64,000 bases of DNA from Laccaria trichodermophora (Eukaryota; Basidiomycota; Agaricomycetes; Agaricales; Hydnangiaceae): contig JACTVC010000026.1 of assembly GCA_018417955.1 (NCBI GenBank), positions 434,001 to 498,000 of the forward strand, read 5' to 3'. A program made the position numbers and the translations under genes. Within the stretch, counting starts at the first letter, position 1. Every line of letters starts with the position of its first letter. Shown here piece after piece: positions 1 to 10,753 of this stretch. The notes below the pieces were generated by a model. That model did no database searches and was not told where the DNA came from. It worked only from the letters and a program-made list of their open reading frames with translations.

Positions 1-1720
1 GATGTAAATTTGCTAACAGCAGCACATTCCCCATTGGCAGACTCTCAAAAATTCTATGACCCCCATCTGATGCTGCCTGTAATGCATTTCCAAGCTCTCC
101 TTCTTGTGCATTTATATCTGCCCCCTTCTCTATCAACAACTTCACAATGGCCTCATGGCCTTTATATAATGCTGTCTGGAGGGCATTTCCATAGTATCCT
201 CCTTGTGTGTTCACATCTGCTCCATTTTCCAACAGCAGCTTTGTAATGCCCTCATGGCCTCCATTTGCTGCTGCCTGGAGTGCATTTCCATACTTCCCTC
301 CCTGTGCATTCACATGTGCTCCCTTCTCTAACAGCAGCTTTGTAATTGCCTCATAACCACCTCCACCTGCCCCCTTCCCTATTGACAGCTTCTCAAAAAT
401 TCTATGACCCCCATTTGATGCTGCCTGTAATGCATTTCCAAACTCTCCTCCTTGTATATTTATATCTGCCCCCTTCTCTATCAACAATTTCACAATGGCC
501 TCATGGCCTTTATATGATGCTGTCTGGAGGGCATTTCCATAGTCTCCTCCTTGTGCATTCACATCTGCTCCATTTTCCAACAGCAGCTTTGCAATGCCCT
601 CATGGCCTCCATTTGATGCTGCCTGGAGTGCATTTCCATACTTCCCTCCCTGTGCATTTACATGTGCTCCCTTCTCTAACAGCAGCTTTGTAATTGCCTT
701 GTGACCATCTCCAACTGCCCCCTTCTCTATTGACAGCTTCTCATAAATTGCATAACCTCCATTTGATGCTGCCTGTAATGCATTTCCAAACTCTCCTCCT
801 TGTATATTTAGATCTGCCCCCTTCTCTATCAACAACTTTACAATGGCCTCATGACCTTTGTATGATGCTCTCTGAAGGGTATTTCCATAGTCTCCTCCCT
901 GTGCATTTACATCTGCTCCCTTTTCCAACAGCAGCTTTGCAATACCCTCATGGCCTCCATTTGCTGCTGCCTGCAGTGCATTTCCATACTTCCCTCCCTG
1001 TCCATTTACATCTGCCCCCTTCTGTATCAAGAGCTTGACAATGGCGTGATTTCCTCCATTTGATGCTGCCTGTAATGCATTTCCAAACTCTCCTCCTTGT
1101 GCATTTATATCTGCTCCCTTCTCTATCAACAACTTCACAATGGCCTCATGGCCTTTATATGATGCACTCTGAAGAGTATTCTCCAACTGCAGCTTTTCCA
1201 TTGCCCCCCGCCCTCCAAATGATGGTAGTGCATTCATATAATTTCCTTTCTGTGTATTTACAATTGCTCCTTTCTTTAACAGCAGCTTTGCAATTGCCTC
1301 ATGACCTCTGATTGATGCAGCCTGGAGTGCATTTCTATAATATCCTCCTTGTGCATTTACATCTGCTCCTTTTTCCAACAACAATTGTGCAATTGCCTCA
1401 TGCCCTTCACATGATGCTGCCTGGAGTGCATTTCTATAAACTCCTCCCTGTGTATTTACATCTGCCCCCTTCTCCAACAGCAGCTTTGCAATTGCTTCAA
1501 GCCCTCCATATGATGCTGCCTGCAGTGCATTTCCACACCTCCCTCCCTGTGCATTTAAATCTGCCCCCTCTTCTATTAGATGCCATGCAGTTGCCCCATG
1601 ACCTCTATATGATGCTGCCTGAAGTGCATTTCCATACATCCCACCCTGTGCATTGACCTTTTCCCCCTTTTTTATTATGTCCTGTATCATTGCCTCATGA
1701 CCTTCATATGATGTTTCAGC
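1..1720 (-). repeat. Ankyrin-repeat coding array with a ~345-bp super-repeat
   Basis: On the minus strand the 33-residue ankyrin unit (core GNALQAASxGGHEAIxKLL, then EKGADVNAQGG) recurs through the whole segment. Above it is a longer period of about 345 bp (115 residues), made of three full repeats plus a shortened one (HRIFEKLSIGKGA). The copies starting near 260, 605 and 950 on the plus strand are almost identical in DNA, including third positions. This indicates recent unequal exchange or gene conversion rather than selection on protein alone. The array is open at base 1, so the copy number is unknown. Confidence 0.85.
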
Positions 1721-4522
1721 CAGTCCAGCCAATGATGCATAATATAATGGGTCAGCAATATTAACCCTCTGCTTTTGTAGATCCATCTGGTCATAGTTGT
1801 CTATATCACAAAGTCAAACCCAGTTCAGAAAAGCAATATTTTCATCTGTCAGAAGCCTCATCATCAACACAAACACAGCTGATGACTGAGATTTCTTTTT
1901 GCCACTATCACATGCATGTCTAATCCAATACTTTGCAGCATATTTTGCCAGAGGGAAAGATGTTTGTACATTTACATCCAATGACTGAGGTGTACTGAAT
2001 TGCAGAAGATATGCCAGACAGACTTGAGATATGACAGAGTCTGATACCTCCTTATTCAATCTAAAGATTCGCACTTGCATTACATTATTGTTTTGAATAT
2101 ACCCAGATGTGAGATATTCCTTGACAGAAAAGTGGGAAAGCTTGATAACACCTGTTTACTAGTTAGCACTCATTTCAATCTGGGATTGTTCCAAATTTTA
2201 CCTTCTGATTCTATAACAAAACTAGAACAAATTTTCAAGACATCATTGATATCTTGAAGTTCATGATCAGATTTATACTCTGGTCCATTCTCAGCAGAAA
2301 GATCAACAGAAGTAGTTGCAGCCAGTTCTCTCAGACTCAGTGGAACAACTGCAAAAGACAGCCACTGTAGAAACAATTTCACATAGCCATGATCTCTTTC
2401 CTTAATCCCTAGTATAATTCGATCATATGTTTCATTCAAACCCTGAGGCAGGTCATCAAGCTGGTTTTTCAGATCAGCTGTAGTCCGGCACTCCTTCAGC
2501 TGATTTAGTTGTAGTGCAACCCAGCGAAACCTAAAATGCATTTAGAAATTATCTTGTTAATATGTTAGAGATATAAGCATACATTCCATCTGCTTTTTTC
2601 AATAATGTTGACTTTATCTGCTCTTGAATGTCAGATTTCCATTTCTGCAAGGCAGAGTTATTCTTGAGCTGATAGTCAAGGTAGGCTCTAAGATCATGAT
2701 TCCCAGGTTCCTTAACTAAATCGATAGAGTGATGAGACTGGAACTGGTCATTAATCTCCTGTTCTAGGCGGCTAGTAACCATCAAGTGAAGCCCAAGATT
2801 TACATCTTTTCCCAAGATAAAAGTCTGAATCCAGTTAAGAATCTTTTCTCTTTCAGCACATTCATCAAGAGCATCCAGAATAATGAATGTTGAGCTAAAG
2901 CCACTAAGAATTTTCAGAAGAGTATTCTGCAAATCATCCAGAGTTGGCTCAATATGGCCATCACCACAGTGTATGTATAGATTTACTAAGACTTTAGGCA
3001 CTCCACCCTCACACTTAAGAGAGAATTGCCAGATGAGTGATCGAAGCAGTTTATGATGCAGCTGGAAATCCTTCTGTGAGTCTCTTCCATCAAAAAAGAA
3101 ATATGCAGTAGCAGAATAGAATCGCTGATGGAGATTATGGATTATTGCTGAGCTTTAAAAAACAAAAAAATCAACTCAATGTCATAAAACTTTCAAGATT
3201 TTCAACCTTAAAATGGTTTTGCCTGAGCCAGCTAGACAAACTGTCAATCACATCTAAGATTACAAAGGTGTCAGAAACCTCACATTTTCCTTTAATCCAG
3301 AGAAAGCCAGGTTGTTCCAGCCACTCAGAATATGTGTCTCCATTGAGAAACCATAGGCAGGTGTTAGGCTGACTCTTCAGAATTTCATATGCAGTATTGT
3401 AGTTAATAGACTCCTTGGGTGGAGAAAGCCACTGATAAATCTTGTCCCCTGTAGCAAAAAATGAAGTCAATTACACATTTGAAATAAGAACCTGTAATAG
3501 TACGCAGTTGTTCATCCCTAATTGTCTCAAGTGTGATTTGAACATTTGGGTCCACACCTACCAAGCACAAATGACATTAAAATAAATATGATGCTTTCTT
3601 ACTACATACCTTGATTGATGGTACCTATTAAAACATAAGTAAAAGCAATAACTAATGACCCAAATGTAACAAACCATAATTAGGGCCTGTGTTCACATTT
3701 TGAGCTGAAATGTTGTTTATAGTGTCAGCTTGGAGGTTTTTTTATTAGAAATCTGCAAGGTCTGATCTATATTTATAAGAGTACTGACCAGCAGGCATCA
3801 CTTTTGCATTTAGAACAGAAGGAGTAGATGGAGATGTCAGCAACTCAGAACTGGGAGAATCTTTATACAGAATTGTCAGAATTAGAATAAAGAGATTTGC
3901 ACCAGGCACAAACTAGTCAAGATAGGAGAAGGGTGTTGCAAGATATCATCAGCTCCCTGCACAAGGCCTTCAACTTCATCAATTGAGAGATTAAAGTTGA
4001 TGAAGGTCAATATAAACTTTATAGAGAAAAGATTGAGGGTTATCTCACAGGCACCAGTCATTTCAGTACCCACTGGCACAAGGCCAACACTCAGAACAGG
4101 AGCAATGGATGAAGAGGTAGGCAGGTGAGAACTCAGGAGATCTATATCAGTATTACAATTGATGAATGATAGAGATTTGGGTGAATGCAGACCAGCAGAG
4201 ACAGGTAAAACTTGTTGTGGGGGCTCATCTACGCCTTCCAAGGCAACTTTAACCTGATCACCTGCAAATTTGATTTGATGAGCAATGTATATCCACTTCA
4301 GGAAGAAAGGTCAAAAGTCATCGTACCTGGGATTGGCATGACCGTATCCGCCACAGGGATGGTTGAAGATGGAGTTATCAAGATGGGCGGGTCAGAGCTA
4401 GGGCGAGCTAAATCGTTGCTAGCTATGTCTGCGGATTGAGGCATCGGTAAGCGTGATCTTGTGATCGCCTTCTTCAGACTAGAAAATGGTTTGAGGAAAG
4501 CAGGCTTGGTTGGGATAGACAT
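1..4522 (-). CDS. NACHT-ankyrin NLR-like gene, 3' end beyond the left edge, one in-frame TGA
   Basis: Fungal NLR-type protein: a NACHT NTPase followed by ankyrin repeats, a class tied to non-self recognition and heterokaryon incompatibility (family knowledge). From the ATG at 4522 it starts with a disordered, Ser/Pro-rich N-terminus spread over several exons. The NACHT core lies at about 3492-2152. Splicing out 3232-3283 and 3153-3206 creates the P-loop GKSGSGKT. Walker B is FIILDALDEC, and VIKLSHFSVKEYLTS closes the domain. Further introns read well at 3449-3491, 3558-3609, 2531-2582 and 2152-2201 (branch site CTAAC). At 1814-1816 a TGA stands where the frame would continue FLNWV-x-LCDID; the same frame then stays open to base 1 with ankyrin repeats. 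Arg (CGA) is the likely lost codon. Exon borders above 3790 are uncertain. It could be a functional truncated NTPase, a pseudogene, or a readthrough gene. Confidence 0.82.
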
Positions 4523-4962
4523 CGTTAGACGACAAGATGGAAGTTGAGAGGAAGATGTGTAGGCCCGCGTTAAGGCCGGCGCCGCTTGTTTGGGGTGTGG
4601 CTATGCGCAAAACTCCGTTCTCGTGTGGAATGATGTTGACGAAGTCGCTAAACACATCCACACCTCTTCTAAAAATACCCTGCGACCACTCAATTAGAAC
4701 CGCCCGTCTCTTCAATGCACTCTTCCACCTTGGCACCCATTATTGACTAGGTGATCACAAAGAGACCCGATTCCCAGACGAGCCATACAAGAAGAATCAT
4801 TGCTGTCGAGGCCAGCGTCGACGGGGTACGAGGGTTGAAGTAACCATGGTTTAAATCCGCACCCGAGAGTACCACGTCAAACGGCGTTTGATCACAAGTC
4901 CACCGATGTTACCCCTCTGGGTCGCTCAGCCACCGCGGTATCGCCTGACCCACCTCCTGCTA
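4523..4962. other. Region upstream of the NACHT gene, no recognisable gene
   Basis: This holds the 5' flank of the NACHT gene (its ATG context is CTAACGATGTC) and short open frames on both strands that I cannot match to any family. No clear TATA box is seen. The right border is a TA dinucleotide where the Tc1/mariner-type element begins. Confidence 0.4.
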
Positions 4963-5963
4963 CAGTTGCGGACAAACAAAGGCATCCAATTTTGTATCTC
5001 AGGAACACGATTTTTTTAGAGAAAACTAATGTCAGATTTGGACTCGGACGGTCGAAATAAGCTCAAAAATGGTCTTTTTATGAAATTCCCACGAGGTTTG
5101 ACGTGCGCCAAATTTTTTGGACGATTTTTTGTTGATCAAATGTGTTCAGGACGGCCTCGATTGACATCATCGCCCTCTGGGATACTTGGCGGTGTTGTTT
5201 TTGCTTCCGAACAGCCCAAGCCGCTGCATGCCCTGTCAGCCCCAGGCGGTATGCGCTCATGAACCTCCACGATCTGTTGATAAATCGAGAAATGACCTCT
5301 TTTGGGCATGCTTCAAGGTATTTGTTCACAGCTTCCTTTGCGTCGTTAAAGGTTTTTTTCTCGACTTCACGATAGCGGTACTTGCACCACCCAGTACTAT
5401 GTAAATACTTTAGCTTAGTGAATATATTTAAATCACCACTCACCATTTCAATGGGGTTCAATTCACAATGGAATTTTGGGAGGAAAATACACTCATGCCC
5501 TATGAAACTTTCGAGCATCGACGGCTGATTTTTGAAGTCATCTTGTTGACTACTACTTGCTCTGCCACCTCGGAAATGGATTCAAGTGGCTCAGCAGTGC
5601 GGGGAGCTTGATTCCGGAGACCACTTATATTTCTTTTCTTCTTCGCTGGGCGTCCACGACCCATTTTGTGACTTTTTTTGTGAGGGAACGGCTCGCTTGA
5701 ATTTCACAATACTTCAGGCACGAACTCTATTTATTGAAAGCTATTCAAAAATGAATTTTCCGAGATTTTATCTATTTTATTTCAAAGCGCCAATATTTTT
5801 GGCCACTTTTTTGTTGAAAGTCCAGCTAGGAAAATTCTGCTCGTGCAAATCAGTTAATCAGGTCCAGTCGTCTATACTAAAACGGTTTTTTCGAGGTTTG
5901 CGTAGGGGTGGCGTCTTCCAAAATTGGGCGATCAAATTGGATGCCTTTGTTTGTCCGCAACTG
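4963..5963 (-). mobile_element. Tc1/mariner-type DNA transposon, internally deleted copy
   Basis: Left end 4963-4992 (CAGTTGCGGACAAACAAAGG then CATCCAATTT) is repeated inverted and without mismatch at 5934-5963. Both ends are bordered by TA (4961-4962 and 5964-5965), the target duplication of Tc1/mariner elements. The 1001-bp body carries the joined two ends of a transposase gene on the minus strand, so it is a deletion derivative that would need a transposase in trans. The perfect termini suggest fairly recent movement. Confidence 0.88.
5078..5664 (-). pseudogene. DDE transposase remnant (N- and C-terminal ends fused)
   Basis: The start MGRGRPAKKKRNISGLRNQ (ATG 5662-5664) is the typical N-terminus of this transposase group. 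The downstream part reads HECIFLPKFHCELNPIEM, then GWCKYRYRE after an intron starting GTGAGT, then a basic C-terminal tail with WRFMSAYRLGL. HCELNPIE supplies the last acidic residue of the DDE triad. The first two acidic residues and most of the catalytic core are missing. The splice near 5400 leaves the frame two bases short (TACTGG then GTGGTGC), so it cannot encode an active enzyme. It lies wholly inside the TA-flanked element at 4963-5963. Confidence 0.78.
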
Positions 5964-5965
5964 TA

Positions 5966-7790
5966 CTGCCAGAGACGAAAACAACACCCGATGGCTGCTT
6001 CCGTCACTATGCACTCGATATAGAGAGTGGCAGGCTGTCGAGATTCAAAGGATGCGCGAAGAATTACTATACGGGTGCATCAGCTCCGAGTGAGTTCTTC
6101 CTTTCGTTGAGATTTCTCCCCTCCCTACCTTGCCTTGTTATCCCTTCCGTGTTGACACCAAACTTGTCCCCACTCTCCCTCCGCATGCCTCCCTCAGTCT
6201 TATATACTGATAATGCTTTGCCAGCCCTGGTCTTCGTGACTTCGTTTACAAGCGCCGTGCTTCTGAAGCGTACAAGAATGCAAACCACAGACTCTTCTGG
6301 TATGATTATTGGAATACCAGAAGAGCCTTCCGCCCTTGAATCCATTTGCTCAAACACTATCTGCGAACTCCCACTCGGCTACCCTCTCGAAGTCATTCAT
6401 CAGAGACGGAGCAACGCCTTGTGGCTGGCATTTTTACGATGCCCAGTCTAAGGACGCCAATGCATTCTTGAGAAGCACCACAGATCATGCTAGGTCACCG
6501 CCGTCCACATTGTCTACATCCTCCAAGATGAAGCAAGTCAGAGAGCTGAAGAGTGTAGATGACGGCTTTTGTGACTCCCGTAAGTTCATACCTCTTCCTT
6601 CTTCCCTCTGTGCTTTCCGAATTTCCTTATCACCTTGCATCTATTCAATTTTTTTCTGACTGACTGACCTCCTTCGTTAATCAGGCTCTGATTCCAGTTG
6701 ATTGCGCCGTCTTCCCCCGTTACCGTGACCTGCACAACTCCCTTTGTGGGCCGGGTTGCAAAGGAGATATTACATGTGCCAGGCTCGTGGATTTAGCATC
6801 ACCTCTTTGCCAGGCACTGCAGGCGATCCCTTCAGACAGCCATCGTCTGATTGAATACGCCCAGCCGCGTAATTGTCTGGTCGTTCTTTCCCACCAAAAC
6901 TCAAAGCTGCTCGACAATCTTGCCGTCGACGGTTCACTCCGTTCTTGGTGGCGGCTCAAGTTGAGCAAAAGCCTGAATCTGAATCCTATGGATCTGAGCC
7001 GGACCCTTACAACTGCTTGAAGGTCAGGCCCTTCGTTTGGCGTGCCACCAAATTTCACTCTCAACCATCATGCGTCAACGTCGAAAAACTCGAGTACCCC
7101 ACCTCAGTTTCCTACTTAATACCCGGATAATCTTTACCATCTCTTCAATCTCCGTGGAACTTACACCTTCACCAGACTACCACGATCGTGAACTCTCCCA
7201 TCCAAGGGTCTTCACTCCCAAGTTCACCAAAACGGAGGTCTGGAAGAGAAAGCTCCTGCTGTGTATCGTTTCTATGGATGGCGTGGAACGCGAGTTTGGG
7301 TCTGAGGAGAGGCCGTAGGAACGAAACGAGCAGGAGTGGGATACCGTGTACATCCAGCCTCTCCAAGTCGGACCTTCGCTCTCCGAGTCTGGCCCTCCCC
7401 ACCACAGGCCATGTTCATGATGACCCTCTATCTTCCACGTCCAACTCGATTCACCTCCCACCAAACACCGGAACGAATTCCTGACGCTGTAGGCCCGTAG
7501 TGTTTTTTAATTCTACGCAAGTAGCAACGACCGCCGGAGGACAGCGCAAGGCGTGAGGAGCGCACTTCCTGTGCGTTGTGGTTTGTGGTGATAGAACAGG
7601 AGCCAGACCTCTGCAGGTGTGGGTAATATGTGATTGCGAGGCGGAAGGGGATCCAGCTTGTCATTCGCAGCAAAAGGGCGGGTGTGGCTAGCGACGCTGA
7701 TTACAACCGCGCTCGCCGCAACTCTTAAGAAGGAAGCTCCGCATACTTGGCTTTGTGTACAATTGCGTAGCTATCAATGTTTTTGGTATG
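5966..7790. other. Unassigned region, possible fragmented multi-exon gene
   Basis: Several plus-strand segments look coding and sit beside good splice signals. One ends before GTGAGTTC at about 6089, with a matching acceptor TTTGCCAG near 6222. Another, about 6380-6580, contains SKSFIRDGATPCGWHFYDAQ and ends before GTAAGTTC. A third, about 6683-7018, contains ALIPVDCAVFPRYRDLHNSL. I cannot connect them into one frame or match them to a family, and minus-strand frames overlap all of them. 7330-7790 holds nothing I recognise, although the missing half of the ABC transporter would be expected there. Possible relic of a host gene. Confidence 0.3.
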
Positions 7791-9768
7791 TCAAGCGTCC
7801 GTGAGGCATACTTTTCTCATCTCGATAGACGGGTCAGGATAACATTCAATAGTAATAATGACAAGCTTCACGGGCAGCGCACTATACAACACACTCTCAT
7901 AAACCGTCAACGTCCCCATCAACGTATCCTCCTGATCCACAAACCCCACCAAGCCCCTGAACACCTCATCGCCCACCTCCCGCCCGTTAACCCTAATGTC
8001 ACCCTTCACCACACCCCTCTTATTCTTCCTAGCCAAAATATCGAGAAACGTGGATTTACCGGAGCCAGATGCACCCATGATGGCGAGGACTTGTCCTGGC
8101 AACGCAGAGCCGGAGATAGAATCGAGGATGAGGTGGGAGGAAGGAAGTGTGTAGGTTAGGGAGGAGAAGTGTAATGAGGCTGGGACGTGTTCGGACATTA
8201 GTTTTGCGGATTCGTGGGCGGGAAGACGGATTTGGGAGGGGGTTGGGTTGAGGGAGGTTCGGCCTGCGTACCAGATTACTGTGTGGTTTTGAATGTTAGC
8301 GGGTGACAGGGTGGGGAGGAGGGGAGGGGAGGGGAGGGGGAGGGACAAACCTAAGGAGGAGAGAAGGACGATGAGGCCGGCGCTAGCTGCGCTTAGGGCA
8401 ACCCATTTGGTGTTATCCGGTTTTGGAGGTCTCTACCAACGTCATCGTCATCAGCACCCTCTTCACTTCAAGATTAAGGAAAGACGTACAACGTATCTGG
8501 GAACCTGCGAATAATGCAAACACTCTCCACCGTCACACTTCAACGTAATATACGCATCTCCAAAGATTTGGTCAATCAAATCATTCATGGCCGGTTCCTC
8601 AAATTTACACCCCGTCCCCGATTTACAGCTAAACTTGGCGGGACCTTTAATTTCTTCTTTTAGGAAATCGCCGATGTCTATCCACATCATCATCATCAGT
8701 CCCATCCCATCAAGAAGCGAAACGAAACGGAACGCACCAACACTCCCATCCTCACCACAAATAAACCGTCCAGGTACACAAGCGCATTTAACCCTCTCAC
8801 ACGCATACACCGTCGAATTGGTATCCCACCCCGGTACATGCGCAGACGTACATTCCTCCAGGGCGCAGTAGAACGACTCGACTTGGGCCGTCCAGAATTG
8901 GAAGGCGCAGGTTTTGTCAAGAGAGGAGCAGGAGAAGGTTACTTGCGGTGGTCGGCCGGGGAGCATGTCGATTATTTTGCGGTCTGCGTTTTTAGGTGCG
9001 TGTTAGCGGGGAAGGGAAGGGGAAAGGGGAGGAGGGAGGGGAGGGCGTACTGGTAACGTCACACATCTGATGATTGTTGAATACCGTTTCGCCGCCTTTG
9101 TAACACGTCATATTCGCCACTGGGTCTTGGTCGTCGTTTAAGTGGGATATACCGCCTGCGAGTGGGAAACCGATACATGCGTCGTCGGTGTTACATACTA
9201 AAGTCGAGCGTCAGCGGGATGCGAGGGGAAAACGAGAAGGAAAGACGCGTACCATTACAATTGATACCCTCCCATCCATCTTTACATTCACACGACTTTC
9301 CCTCTTCCCGAAGACGACGTTGGTCTCCGTCCGCTAGCGAGTCGCATTCTGTCCCCAGGTTAACTCAAGAGGACAGGCGAGAAGGAAGGGAAAGGACGCA
9401 CGAGGATTCAGACAATCGATGCCGCCCCATCCAGGGGGGCATTTACATTGCCCGTCGTATGGATCACAGTACCCGTATTGACCACATGTAAATACGGGGA
9501 GGAGGCAGTTGAAGCATGGTGGGCACTTTGCTGCAAGTATACGAGTTAGCTTGATTTGGAGTGGGGTGGAAGATTAGGGAAGGGGGCTGACCTGGTGGTA
9601 CTAACGAACTCTACCAACGCACCCATCAATACAACACTCATTAGTAGATCGGGAAAGAGAACTCACGGAGAGTAATGACGAAGTGGTATGATACGTGTCG
9701 ACGTTCGAAGCATTCCTTGCCAAAGTTGTGGTTGGGGAAAGAAGAAGAAGGAGTAAAGCGGGTAACAT
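7791..9768 (-). pseudogene. ADP1: ABCG transporter, Adp1-like, truncated in the nucleotide-binding domain
   Basis: Half-size ABCG transporter with a large extracellular N-terminus, as in yeast Adp1. In order: a signal peptide (MLPALLLLLLSPTTTLA, ATG 9766-9768); EGF-like segments (CGQYGYCDPYDGQCKCPPGW, later CECKDGWEGINC); a cysteine-rich ectodomain with CACVPGRFICGEDGS and DLIDQIFGDAYITLKC; a membrane segment (WVALSAASAGLIVLL); then the start of the NBD with Walker A GASGSGKST and Q-loop GFVDQEDTLMGTLTVYES. Short introns separate these parts. After SALP the frame decays: the ABC signature, Walker B and the six C-terminal helices are absent from the window. It is divergently transcribed from ALG12. 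Without the ATPase core and permease it cannot transport. Confidence 0.85.
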
Positions 9769-9907
9769 CGTTCTGGCAGTAGAAGAACCGCCTTTCCCCA
9801 TGACTGAGGAAGAGCAAGAGCTGTAGCTGCTGCGCGGACAGAACAGGCACACCAAGGAAAGGTGACGATACAAACAAGAGTATACAACTCACTCCCTACT
9901 CAGAGTC
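9769..9907. promoter_or_regulatory. Head-to-head intergenic region between the ADP1-like gene and ALG12
   Basis: About 140 bp separate the two divergent start codons, so any promoter here must be shared. There is an alternative in-frame ATG for the ABC gene at 9799-9801. No TATA box is seen. Confidence 0.4.
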
Positions 9908-10200
9908 ATGAGCATAGCGCAGGACGTGCTGATCCTGCTAACATCATGGACCCAGGTCCTCCTAGCTCCATACACAAAAGTAGAAGAAAGCTTCAATTTG
10001 CACGCTACACATGACGTCCTGTTCTACGGCATTTTTCCGAACGCGTTGCATAATGTACGTTCTCCCCACACCCGTGCCCTCGCATATACTTACCTACAAT
10101 AAAAGTACGACCACTTCACTTTTCCAGGTGCAGTCCCACATACTTTCATAGGAAGAATTCTCCTCGCTTGGTTATCCACTCCCTTCATCTGGGTATTCTC
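9908..10200 (+). pseudogene. ALG12: ALG12 (dolichyl-P-Man alpha-1,6-mannosyltransferase), first two exons only
   Basis: ALG12 adds the eighth mannose to the lipid-linked oligosaccharide in the ER lumen for N-glycosylation. Exon 1 (9908-10054) reads LLAPYTKVEESFNLHATHDV, the lumenal GT-C family motif. After an intron (10055-10105), exon 2 continues NYDHFTFPGAVPHTFIGRI, then a membrane segment ending at WVF. At 10201 the frame runs straight into the end of a KDZ element. The other roughly 400 residues expected for the family are not in the window. As ALG12 is normally single-copy, an intact copy should exist elsewhere if this is not an allele or a rearranged junction. Confidence 0.86.
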
Positions 10201-10493
10201 GAGGACTTTACACTCCTCCACATATTCCGGTTGGACTCCGGATGGACTCCGGCAGACTCCAGATGGATTACTGCTGTTCATCCACTATTTCTTTCAATTT
10301 TTTCTTTGGTGGTAAGCCAGCCAAATGTTGGCCTAGAATCCAGCTGGACTCCAGCTGGACTCCAGGTCCACCATCTGGACTGCATGGACTCCACCTCAGA
10401 ACACAGTCAACCAGCCAGACTCCATATGGAGTCCAGCAGGAGTCTACAATGTCTGGTTATTTATTATTGCTATTATTAGACAAGGAAAAAAAA

Positions 10494-10571
10494 ATGCCAT
10501 GACCCAGAATTGAACACTCAATCTCTTGGGCACCAACAAATGCCGCAATATACCACTACACCATGAAGGCT
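10494..10571 (-). other. tRNA-like module inside the KDZ element
   Basis: Read on the minus strand it has an A-box-like TGGTGTAGTGGTATA and a B-box-like GTTCAATTC about 45 bases later, flanked by partly complementary ends (GCCTTCA and TCATGGC, five of seven pairs). It resembles a decayed tRNA rather than a working gene. Equivalent modules occur at the same relative place in elements G (33881-33950) and E (48017-48091). Confidence 0.5.
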
Positions 10572-10753
10572 TTATTAGCCACATAATTTTCGCACCTCAT
10601 ATACCCTCCATCCCGGCACGTTCCGAAAGCTTACCAAACACGTTGGCTTTGTTGCCACGTCGTTCCTTTTGTCTTCCCACCACCACCTTCCCACCACATC
10701 CAACCTCGTTCGACCCACCCAACCACCACACCTCGTCCAAACCACCGCGCACG

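Noticed and set aside
10..1656. Plus-strand open frames over the left 1.7 kb
   Set aside because: They are antisense shadows of the minus-strand ankyrin repeats and mirror their periodicity.
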